Both the position numbers and the translations under genes were made by a program. A DNA stretch of 8,316 nucleotides from DSAD01 sp036825155 (lineage in GTDB: Bacteria > Desulfobacterota > Desulfomonilia > UBA1062): the NCBI GenBank assembly GCA_036825155.1, contig DAISYU010000134.1, positions 1-8,316 on the forward strand, written 5' to 3'. Within the stretch, counting starts at the first letter, position 1, and every line of letters starts with the position of its first letter. Below, one piece after another: positions 1 to 6,448 of this stretch. The notes under the pieces were generated by a model. The model had not been told where the DNA came from. It made no database searches and saw only the letters and a program-made list of their open reading frames with translations.

Positions 1-102
1 GTCCAGCATCTCTCCGGCCAGTTCAGGAAGGTGACCGGGATGACCGCCAGCAGGTACCGGCAGGAAAACTCAGACCGCAGGCCGCTCGACAAGGTCTCCT
101 GA
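1..102 (+). CDS. AraC-family transcriptional regulator, C-terminal fragment
   Basis: Frame 1 is open from the window edge to TGA at 100-102 and gives 33 residues. The stretch QFRKVTGMTASRYR is the hallmark end of the AraC/XylS DNA-binding domain, covering the last helix of the second helix-turn-helix and the conserved GMT-x-S-x-YR. Only this end is visible, so the effector domain and regulon are unknown. It is followed by a short polar tail (residues about 22-33). It lies on the same strand as the copper operon but 233 bp upstream, with a candidate promoter between, so co-transcription is possible but not shown. Bacterial copper exporters are more often controlled by CueR or CsoR/CopY-type proteins, so a link to copper would be a guess. 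The family call is confident; the role is unknown. Confidence 0.82.
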   Translation, partial: VQHLSGQFRKVTGMTASRYRQENSDRRPLDKVS

Positions 103-121
103 AAAGATATATGAAAAAAAC

Positions 122-149
122 GAATCCAGTACTCAGAATCCAGTATCCA
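122..149. repeat. Imperfect 14-bp tandem repeat
   Basis: Two adjacent units, GAATCCAGTACTCA (122-135) and GAATCCAGTATCCA (136-149), differ at 2 of 14 positions. A decayed third start (GAAT-AAAGA, 150-158) follows. The repeat sits just behind the AraC fragment in non-coding sequence. It could be one copy of a dispersed intergenic repeat or simple slippage; the window holds no second locus to decide. Confidence 0.5.
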
Positions 150-238
150 GAATAAAGACCTCAAAACATTTTTTATCACGTAGCTGAGACAAACCTGATT
201 CTCGACCATTCTTCGTTGAGGCCAACTGGCCATGTCTG

Positions 239-267
239 TTGAGAATCCTGTAACAATTCCAAAGAAT
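239..267 (+). promoter_or_regulatory. Candidate sigma70 promoter of the copZ-copA operon
   Basis: TTGAGA (239-244) and AAGAAT (262-267) are separated by 17 bp; each matches about 4 of 6 consensus bases. The start site would be near 274, giving a leader of about 60 nt before the chaperone ATG at 336. A direct repeat TGTAAC (249-254 and 270-275, 21 bp or two helical turns apart) straddles the -10, and an inverted repeat AATTC-4-GAATT lies at 255-268. I see no clear CueR-type or CopY-type operator. The rest of the 103-335 interval holds only the tandem repeat and a GGCC-4-GGCC palindrome (220-231). Moderate to low confidence. Confidence 0.35.
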
Positions 268-335
268 TTTGTAACGCCTTTCACAAGAACCTGCCCTATA
301 TAAGCAAAAGAAAACATAGAAAAGGAGGAACCGTA

Positions 336-539
336 ATGAACATCCGTACGCTGAAAATACAGGGCATGTCCTGTGGACATTGTGTTAAGGCATTGAAAAA
401 GGAACTGGACAAGATAGACGGACTCACGGTGCATTCCGTGGAGATCGGATCGGCCAAAGTTTCCTGGAACGGCAAAGAGATCGACGAGACAGTGCTCGCA
501 GCAGCCGTCAACGAGGCCGGGTTCAGACTCTTGAACTGA
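336..539 (+). CDS. copZ: CopZ-type copper chaperone (HMA domain)
   Basis: This 67-residue protein is a single heavy-metal-associated (HMA) domain. It has the metal-binding MxCxxC motif at residues 11-16 (MSCGHC) in the loop after the first strand, and ends GFRLLN, as compact ferredoxin-like folds of this family do. In the family the two cysteines bind Cu(+) and pass it to the matching HMA domain of a Cu-ATPase in the cytoplasm. A strong Shine-Dalgarno (AAAGGAGG, 321-328) lies 7 bp before the ATG. The stop is 18 bp before the copA start, so the two genes are almost certainly one operon. His between the cysteines (CGHC) is common in bacterial CopZ proteins. A different soft metal such as Ag(+) or Zn(2+) cannot be excluded, but the neighbour's copper signature makes copper most likely. 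Confidence 0.9.
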   Translation: MNIRTLKIQGMSCGHCVKALKKELDKIDGLTVHSVEIGSAKVSWNGKEIDETVLAAAVNEAGFRLLN

Positions 540-557
540 TCACGACAGGGAGCCGTA

Positions 558-2801
558 ATGAAACAGTCCATCGAACGAAAAACCCTTACGCTTCCTGTTG
601 AAGGTATGACCTGCGCCAGCTGTGTGGCCCGTGTGGAGAAGGCCATGGGCAAGGTCGAAGGTGTATCGGACCTCAATGTCAACCTTGCAACCGAAGAGGT
701 GACCTTTTCGCTCGATCCCGAGCAGGTGGACCTGAAAGAGGTGGCAAAGGTTGTGGAGGATTCCGGCTATGTCCTGCATCTGCCAGACACTCAGACGGAT
801 AAAAAAAGGCAGAGCGCAATGGATGAGCTCCACCTGGCGAATTATATGAAGCTGAAACGGGATTTCATCTTCAGTCTCTCCCTGGCACTGCCGGTGATGA
901 TCTTCGGCATGATTACCATGTTCGACGCTGTCCGCAGCAGGTCCCCGATATCTCTCGAGACCCTTGACAAACTGCTGCTCATAGCCGCCACCATTGTACT
1001 CTTCGGACCGGGCAAACGCTTCTTCATCGGAGCCTGGAAGGCAGCCCGCCATTTTACAGCGGACATGAATACGCTGGTGGCCGTAGGCACCGGGGCAGCC
1101 TATGTCTACAGTGCAACTGTCGTGCTCTTTCCGCAATGGCTGGGGATCACGGGGCATGCGGATGTCTACTTCGATACGGCAACCACTATCATTACCCTGA
1201 TCCTGCTGGGCAAGCTGCTGGAAGCACGAGCCAAGAGCCGGACTACAGAAGCCATAAGCAGGCTCCTGGATCTGCGGCCTGCAACCGCCATAATCATGCG
1301 TGAAGGCAGCGAGATCGAGATCCCTGCGGAAGAGGTAATAAAGGGGGACACGCTTGTTGTACGGCCCGGCGGCCGAATCCCTGTGGACGGCATCATCACA
1401 AGCGGCATCAGCGCCATAGACGAGTCCATGGTCACCGGAGAAAGCATCCCGGTGGAACGCATGCAGGGCGACAAGGTCATTGGCGGTACCATCAACACCA
1501 CCGGGCGCATCGTGTTCGAGGCAACAGCTGTCGGCGACGAGACAGTGATCGCCCAGATCGTAGAACTGGTACGCCGGGCCCAGGGTTCCAAGGCACCTAT
1601 CCAGGCATTTGCAGACAGGGTGGCATCCATCTTCGTACCCGCGGTGATCGTCATTGCCGCAGCCACCTTCATCCTCTGGTTTGCCCTCGGGCAGATCGGG
1701 TTCACCCCCTCCATGATCAACTTTATTGCCGTGCTCATCATTGCCTGCCCATGTGCACTGGGACTGGCAACACCTACAGCCATCATGGTCGGGACGGGTA
1801 CTGGCGCCTCGAGCGGCATCCTCATCAGGAATGCACAGAGTCTCGAGATGGCCCACAACGTGCAGACCGTCGTTCTCGACAAGACCGGCACCATAACCAG
1901 GGGCAAGCCTGCAGTGGCAGACATTGTGGCCTTAAACGGCCGTGACCGGAACAAGCTGCTGGCCTGGGCGGCGGCAGCGGAAAACGGTTCCGAACATCCT
2001 CTGGGCCGTGCCGTAGTGTCATACGCCCTCGAAAAGGGCATTATACCTGCTGCTGTTGATCAGTTCACCTCCATACCGGGCCAGGGGGTAACCGCCCGTA
2101 TCGATAATACCAGCGTGCACGTGGGGAACCATGCCTTCATGAACACACTGGGTATCGACACTCGGGTGGCTGACAGACAGATAGAGGTGTTCGCAAAATC
2201 CGGCAAGACAGCGATCTATGTGGCGGCAGAGAATTCTCTGGCAGGGATCCTCACCCTGGCCGACAGCGTGCAGCCTGGGGCCCGTGATGCAGTAGCCCTG
2301 CTCGAATCAATGGGGATCGACGTACTTATGCTCACCGGCGACACTCAGATGGTGGCGGATGCCGTGGCTGCCAAGGTGGGGATTGAACATGTCCGTGCAG
2401 GGGTGCTCCCTGCCGACAAGGCGGCAGCAATAAGTTCTGTCCAGAACGAAGGCCGCCGTGTCGCCATGGTGGGTGACGGGGTGAATGACGCGCCGGCACT
2501 GGCGCAGGCCGATGTTGGTATCGCCATAGGCAGCGGCACGGATGTGGCCATCGAGACTGCAGATATCACGCTGATGCACGGTGACCTGAGCGGCGTGGCC
2601 AGTGCCATCATGCTCTCACGCAAGACCATGGCTACGATTCGGCAGAACCTATTCTGGGCATTTGTCTACAATGTGATCGGCATTCCGCTGGCAGCGCTGG
2701 GCATGCTCAATCCCATGATTGCAGCCGGGGCCATGGCCATGAGTTCGGTGAGCGTTGTTACCAACTCTCTGCGACTTCGTCACTACCGGCCGCAGAACTG
2801 A
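558..2801 (+). CDS. copA: Cu(+)-exporting P1B-type ATPase
   Basis: This 747-residue inner-membrane pump uses ATP to move Cu(+) out of the cytoplasm. In order: one N-terminal HMA domain with CxxC at 19-22 (GMTCASC); membrane segments near 102-122, 137-150, 170-191 and 203-221; actuator TGE at 293-295; a further membrane segment near 356-376; the metal-binding CPC at 397-399; the phosphorylated Asp 441 in DKTGT; the nucleotide-site SEHPLG with His 480-Pro 481; the hinge GDGVND at 639-644; and two final membrane segments. YN at 704-705 and MSS at 728-730 complete the Cu(+)/Ag(+) P1B-1 signature. Length is normal, although many bacterial CopA proteins carry two HMA domains rather than one; the separate CopZ upstream may compensate. 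The start has AGGGAG at 547-552. The sequence GGARCCGTAATGAA around this start is almost identical to that around the copZ start. The gene looks intact and ends 29 bp before the gap. Confidence 0.96.
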   Translation: MKQSIERKTLTLPVEGMTCASCVARVEKAMGKVEGVSDLNVNLATEEVTFSLDPEQVDLKEVAKVVEDSGYVLHLPDTQTDKKRQSAMDELHLANYMKLKRDFIFSLSLALPVMIFGMITMFDAVRSRSPISLETLDKLLLIAATIVLFGPGKRFFIGAWKAARHFTADMNTLVAVGTGAAYVYSATVVLFPQWLGITGHADVYFDTATTIITLILLGKLLEARAKSRTTEAISRLLDLRPATAIIMREGSEIEIPAEEVIKGDTLVVRPGGRIPVDGIITSGISAIDESMVTGESIPVERMQGDKVIGGTINTTGRIVFEATAVGDETVIAQIVELVRRAQGSKAPIQAFADRVASIFVPAVIVIAAATFILWFALGQIGFTPSMINFIAVLIIACPCALGLATPTAIMVGTGTGASSGILIRNAQSLEMAHNVQTVVLDKTGTITRGKPAVADIVALNGRDRNKLLAWAAAAENGSEHPLGRAVVSYALEKGIIPAAVDQFTSIPGQGVTARIDNTSVHVGNHAFMNTLGIDTRVADRQIEVFAKSGKTAIYVAAENSLAGILTLADSVQPGARDAVALLESMGIDVLMLTGDTQMVADAVAAKVGIEHVRAGVLPADKAAAISSVQNEGRRVAMVGDGVNDAPALAQADVGIAIGSGTDVAIETADITLMHGDLSGVASAIMLSRKTMATIRQNLFWAFVYNVIGIPLAALGMLNPMIAAGAMAMSSVSVVTNSLRLRHYRPQN

Positions 2802-2830
2802 ACTCATAAAAGAGGCCCCCATTGATTCAA

Positions 2831-2930
2831 NNNNNNNNNNNNNNNNNNNNNNNNNNNNNNNNNNNNNNNNNNNNNNNNNNNNNNNNNNNNNNNNNNNNNN
2901 NNNNNNNNNNNNNNNNNNNNNNNNNNNNNN
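2831..2930. other. Assembly gap (100 N)
   Basis: Exactly 100 N, a placeholder length commonly used for gaps of unknown size. The real distance and any genes inside are unknown, and reading frames across it mean nothing. The left flank ends with CCCCC (2816-2820) plus ten bases and the right flank begins GTTTTTGGGGG (2931-2941). The copA terminator and the 3' end of the minus-strand Fe-S gene must lie in the missing part. Confidence 0.97.
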
Positions 2931-3949
2931 GTTTTTGGGGGTTCACAATAGGCGTCTTCTGATTTTTGCACGAGGGTGATCGCCCCGGTAGGGCAGGTGG
3001 TAACGCACAACCCGCACCCGATACAGCGATCCAGATCGATCTGTGCTATCCCGTCGTCATTCATCTTTACCGCGCACATCTGGCAGCGCTCAGTGCAGAT
3101 CTCGCACCCGGAGCATGCATTGCCGTCGATCACGGCAAAATGATTGGAGAAGATATGCTCGGCCGGTTTGGGGAGTCTTTTGACGGCTCGCAGGATTCCA
3201 CAGCAGTCTCCGCAACAGTTGCACATACCTGACGGATTCTGTGATGTTGCCGGTTGTGTCACCAGCCCGGCGTCCTGTGCCTCTTTTACGATCCGGATGG
3301 CTTCCTCATAGTCAACCTGTCGTCCCATATTATTGTCGAGGTAGTATTGTGCCATGCTGCCGAACATGAAACAGGTCTCAATGGGCCTGTCGCATGCCTG
3401 GCCCATCATCCCCCGTTCTTTCCTGCAGATGCACTCTGCCACCACGATAGTCTGTACATTCTTCAGGATCGCGCATACATCATCATAAGCAGCGACATGC
3501 TGTTTGACATCGATTGACTCGTTCACCGGGACAGTGCGGAGAAAGCCCCGCGAACTGTCGATGATGGCCTGTTTGAAGCCTTCGTCGTAGTAGCGTTCAA
3601 ACAGCTCCACCAGGTCCTGGTCGAGTCTCTTGATCTTGAATTCCAGCAGGCCGTGCATGAAGGGGATGGCACCATATCTGGTCGTATCGCCTTTTCGCAG
3701 GCGAAAGAGCAGCCCTCTGGCAGCCATGTCTTCCAGCTGTGCCGCCATCTCAGGTACAGGCCTGTTCAGTCGCTGTGCTATGCTCTCGGGAGTTTCCAGA
3801 AGCGGGGAGAGTTCAAGAAAGAGCGCGGCCTCTTCTTCGCTGAACAGCCGTTTCAGGATCTCGATCTCCACACCGCTCTTCGTTGCCGGGAACCCGAGAG
3901 AATAGGTGTCCAGGCGCTGCTGTAATGTCCGGAAAATGTCCTGCGTCAT
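2931..3949 (-). CDS. Winged-helix/4Fe-4S ferredoxin-domain protein, C-terminus missing in gap
   Basis: 339 residues are visible before the gap. Residues about 30-95 look like a winged helix-turn-helix (TPESIAQRLNRP, then a hydrophobic helix and a basic wing around RLRKGDTTRY). A middle Cys set follows: C173, C175, C186, C193. A dense cluster GMCNCCGDCCGIL has C243, C245, C246, C249 and C250. Two ferredoxin-type motifs follow: C279, C282, C285, C289 with an extra C292, and a canonical CxxCxxCxxxCP at 309-320. Two [4Fe-4S] clusters are therefore expected, plus at least one more metal or Fe-S site. Similar ferredoxin-like proteins occur in anaerobic Desulfobacterota as far as I recall; no precise role is known to me. 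A redox sensor or an electron carrier with a protein-interaction domain are both possible. The start at 3949 is chosen over the in-frame ATG 13 codons upstream because AAGGAG lies just before it. Confidence 0.8.
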
Positions 3950-4287
3950 GGTATGCTCCTTCCAAAGCCGGATGTGCCCCTGTTTCACACAGGGAAAGTC
4001 CTGTCCAGTACCTCTTTGTCAAAAATCCAAAACAATTAAATAGGGTGTGAGCCCGGGCACAGGTCATGGAGATGTCCCTGACGAGCCGAGGTCAACCACA
4101 CAACCAAAAAGGATCCGAAAAATACAAATTGCAGATGAATAATATACGGCGATGGTGTCTGCGTAAACCAAAAATATGCTCAGATGAGAAGGCCCCATAT
4201 TGCAGAACGCTACTGCCTGATATTTCCCTGTTGCCCTGATAATGATTTTCATCTAAGGAGTACCAAAGTCTTTTTAAGAGGATCTCT
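3950..4287. other. Divergent intergenic region
   Basis: 338 bp separate the start of the minus-strand Fe-S gene from the start of the plus-strand Cys-rich gene, so promoters in both directions are expected. The left end holds the TTGACA box and inverted repeat described separately. Toward the right, GATAAT (4238-4243) is a fair -10 for the Cys-rich gene, 45 bp before its ATG, but no good -35 sits at the right distance. A Shine-Dalgarno-like TAAGGAG (4254-4260) has no start codon after it. The middle (about 4060-4230) is A/T-richer than the genes and I see no convincing gene or RNA in it. Confidence 0.5.
3978..4022 (-). promoter_or_regulatory. Candidate promoter and operator of the Fe-S gene
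   Basis: On the minus strand a perfect -35 TTGACA occupies 4022-4017. The -10 at 17-bp spacing (ACTTTC, 3999-3994) is poor, so an activator or another sigma factor would be needed. A perfect inverted repeat CCCTGT-5-ACAGGG (3978-3994) lies at the expected transcription start, about 30-45 bp before the ATG at 3949, where a repressor would sit. Function is inferred from position only. Confidence 0.25.
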
Positions 4288-4461
4288 ATGGCATTCGTAC
4301 GGATGAAAGGTGTCAAAGGACTGGTGTATGTCCCGGAAGAAAACAGTGGTCTGAAAAAGCATCCATGCAAAGACTGCTATGCCTGTCAGATGTGCAGCGA
4401 CAGCAGGTGCATGCTGTGTCTCAAGGAAGAACCCTGCATCAAGCCCAAATCCGGTAAGTAG
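4288..4461 (+). CDS. Small Cys-rich protein, putative metal or Fe-S binding
   Basis: 57 codons from ATG 4288 to TAG 4459-4461, with AAGAGG (4276-4281) ideally placed 6 bp upstream. The N-terminus (residues 1-22) is a short basic, strand-like segment (MAFVRMKGVKGLVYVPEE). The rest carries seven cysteines in 24 residues: C27, C30, C33, C36, C41, C44 and C50, mostly CxxC-spaced (CKDCYACQMC, then CMLC). No signal peptide or membrane segment is visible, so it should be cytoplasmic, where such spacing suits zinc or an Fe-S cluster. I recall similar short proteins annotated as hypothetical in Desulfobacterota but know no function. It is divergent from the Cys-rich ferredoxin-domain gene and convergent, 4 bp apart, with the methyltransferase-like gene. 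The codons, ribosome site and Cys pattern make it a real gene; the function is open. Confidence 0.75.
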   Translation: MAFVRMKGVKGLVYVPEENSGLKKHPCKDCYACQMCSDSRCMLCLKEEPCIKPKSGK

Positions 4462-4465
4462 ATTC

Positions 4466-6190
4466 TCACACCTTGAGGTCGGGGTTTTCCGCGACAACAA
4501 AATCAGCGATCCATCCCGGGATCAACGCCCATGCCCTGTTTCCTCCTGAATATCCGCCAAGGTCCAGGGTGGCGAACAGCCTGACTTTTGATTTATACTC
4601 GACGGAGGCTCCATGAGACTGCAGGCATGTTGCAAAAGCCAGTATCCCCGGCATCTTTATCGAGCCGTCTTCCCTGATACTGTAACCGGAATTATGTCCA
4701 TCGCTGTCAGGCCAGACAGTCATATAGTGACTCGACAGTCCGGGGCCGAGTGCCATGGACCTGACAAGGTCGGCAACAGTATCACATGCAAGAGAGTATT
4801 TGAAAGCGAGCACTTTCTTAAGCATTTTTGGTAATGTTCTCTGCTCGTCACCAGGATCAGAGATGCCGTGTATTGTACGTAAGTACTCTTGTCCCCATCT
4901 TCCGGTATCATTGAGGAATCCCTGAATTCTCCACATGGGGGAGGAAAAGTCCACTGCATATATCTTTGAACACTGCCGGTATATCTCCCGGGCCATCGCC
5001 TCAGCACAGCTCATCCCTGAAGTGTCTACTATATTATCGAGAGCACCTGTTGTATACGATGTCATTCCCAGGTAAACGGGGGTTTCGTGTGGCCGTATTC
5101 TGAAGAGCGTGCGGATCCTCCTTATCTGGTCTTCGCTCAATGGTTTCGTAACATCGCCCCTGATGAAGATAATGTTGCGACGTATCCCGCACAGCTCCGG
5201 GGTTGAATTCATCTGATCGAATCTGTTGCGGCCCGCTGCAAGCTGATCTTCCGCCAGATCTACAGCCACCACATGGAGACGTTCCATCAGTCTCGATCTT
5301 ATCTCACTATCTTCGATCCCATAGATCATCCGCAGCAGCAACTCGGAGAGATTTCCAACGCCCCCTGCGTAGTCTATGACGATTATAGGCCGAGCAGCAT
5401 CTCCTGACAGCAATGCCTTTGCATCATCCAGGACTCGGGATACCATGGCCTTTCTGCCCATCTGATCCTGGGAAACAAAGAGGCTCTGTGAGGTGAGCTC
5501 TCTCTTCGGCAGACCGACAACAGGATAGAGCCCGAGAAATCTGCCGGTATGGTCCACCGTGAACCTGCCGATACCTGAGATGGCTTTTCGCTCCAGGCAT
5601 TCATCCAGGACCGAGTCCATGTTTTCTGCGAGATATGCAGGGATCTGACCGGTTATCCGTGCATGAAATGCCGGGTACATTTCACGGAGAATCGAGTACA
5701 GGTCTATTCCAGGGGGCCAAATGGCGCCGAAACACTGCTGGGCAATCTCCACTTCGGTGGGGGATCCCAGCATGGTATGTATCTTCTTTCGTCTGAAACA
5801 GTTGCCGGCTCTTCTTGCAATATTGAAGAGGGAGATGGTGTCCTTCATGAGCCGTCTCGGGCTGTCAAACCAGTCAGGCTGCACATAGTGAGGATGGTTG
5901 GCAATGGCCTTGAAAAAAGGCGCCTCACAGATGAGTCGTGCCTGCCTGATAATTTGTCTGCCGGTAAGATTCTGATGTGAGAGCTCTTCGGGGATATACC
6001 CGTCTGGGACCTTCATCTCGTTGATAACAGAGACGGAACCCGGAATTCCGCCACTGGCTTCATAGTCTTTTACCGTGCTGCCGTGTTGCTGGAGGCTCAA
6101 GCAGACCCTCTCATCGGGAAAAACGCTTTGAGCGGATACTGTCTGGGCTTCCAGATACAGGGGTTTCATTGTTGCGGGATCCAGCATCAT
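4466..6190 (-). CDS. Large protein with SAM-methyltransferase-like core, function unknown
   Basis: 574 residues from ATG 6190. The central part looks like a class I (Rossmann-fold) SAM-dependent methyltransferase: motif I VIDYAGGVGN at 271-280, motif II VVAVDLAEDQ at 307-316 with the acidic residue expected to hold the ribose, an IRGDVTKPL strand at 343-351, and VYLGMTSYTTGA near 372-383. About 260 N-terminal and 190 C-terminal residues match no family I recognise, and no catalytic motif naming a substrate is evident. No signal peptide or membrane segment is seen. A TTG ten codons upstream (6220) is an alternative start but lacks a ribosome site, whereas AGGGGGG lies about 9 bp before ATG 6190; a second ATG follows directly. 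The gene is monocistronic here and converges on the Cys-rich gene with no visible terminator between. The reading frame is sure, the methyltransferase fold likely, the reaction unknown. Confidence 0.8.
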   Translation of the reverse strand: MMLDPATMKPLYLEAQTVSAQSVFPDERVCLSLQQHGSTVKDYEASGGIPGSVSVINEMKVPDGYIPEELSHQNLTGRQIIRQARLICEAPFFKAIANHPHYVQPDWFDSPRRLMKDTISLFNIARRAGNCFRRKKIHTMLGSPTEVEIAQQCFGAIWPPGIDLYSILREMYPAFHARITGQIPAYLAENMDSVLDECLERKAISGIGRFTVDHTGRFLGLYPVVGLPKRELTSQSLFVSQDQMGRKAMVSRVLDDAKALLSGDAARPIIVIDYAGGVGNLSELLLRMIYGIEDSEIRSRLMERLHVVAVDLAEDQLAAGRNRFDQMNSTPELCGIRRNIIFIRGDVTKPLSEDQIRRIRTLFRIRPHETPVYLGMTSYTTGALDNIVDTSGMSCAEAMAREIYRQCSKIYAVDFSSPMWRIQGFLNDTGRWGQEYLRTIHGISDPGDEQRTLPKMLKKVLAFKYSLACDTVADLVRSMALGPGLSSHYMTVWPDSDGHNSGYSIREDGSIKMPGILAFATCLQSHGASVEYKSKVRLFATLDLGGYSGGNRAWALIPGWIADFVVAENPDLKV

Positions 6191-6331
6191 AGCTGTATGC
6201 CCCCCTAAGCTGTATTTCAAGATATCATTAGCAGATATAGCCTACTACAGAACCTGCTGCTGTTTCAAGCTTGCAGAGGAGGACAAGAGGCTGTGATAGA
6301 TTTATTTTATCGAATTCTATTGGTTTTCTGA

Positions 6332-6360
6332 TTGATTGTACGGCAAAGTGCAAGTATAAA
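6332..6360 (+). promoter_or_regulatory. sigma70-type promoter for the 118-residue/NFACT-R pair
   Basis: TTGATT (6332-6337), a 17-bp spacer and TATAAA (6355-6360) make the best promoter in the window. Transcription should start around 6366-6368, about 80 nt before the ATG at 6449. It faces away from the methyltransferase-like gene, so 6191-6448 is a divergent region; no comparable minus-strand promoter was found in it. Confidence 0.6.
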
Positions 6361-6370
6361 ACTGTCCTCG

Positions 6371-6445
6371 ATGGCGGTTGTTTGCGCCCGGCAAGAAAGC
6401 CCGTTGCATAATAATCTTCAAGGAAAGGCGGTTGTTCGACATTAG
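6371..6445 (+). other. Possible leader peptide ORF
   Basis: A 24-codon ORF (ATG 6371, TAG 6443-6445) begins only a few bases after the predicted transcription start and ends 3 bp before the next ATG at 6449. It has no Shine-Dalgarno, so translation would have to be leaderless. The 10-bp direct repeat GGCGGTTGTT (6373-6382 and 6427-6436) lies in frame 54 nt apart, so both copies encode Ala-Val-Val. It could couple translation to the downstream gene, whose own ribosome site is not evident. It could equally be chance. Confidence 0.25.
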
Positions 6446-6448
6446 ACA

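Noticed and set aside
540..1856. Long open frame on the minus strand opposite copA (438 codons), and another at 1166-2041
   Set aside because: Antisense shadows of a GC-rich gene. The plus strand carries every P1B-ATPase motif, and the antisense products have odd His/Cys/Gly-rich or Met/Ser-rich composition.
2755..2979. Plus-strand frame running from the end of copA through the N gap
   Set aside because: Exists only because N codons contain no stops; nothing on either side resembles a protein end or start.
3950..3988. Upstream ATG at 3988 as start of the Fe-S protein
   Set aside because: Would add 13 residues before the well-placed AAGGAG and ATG at 3949, and would cover the candidate operator.
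4191..4203. sigma54-like GGCCCCATATTGC
   Set aside because: GG and GC are 9 nt apart instead of the required 10, and the flanking bases do not match the consensus.
4066..4239. 57-codon plus-strand ORF in the divergent intergenic region
   Set aside because: No ribosome site at proper distance, no recognisable motif, and composition rich in Asn, Lys and Arg; probably chance.
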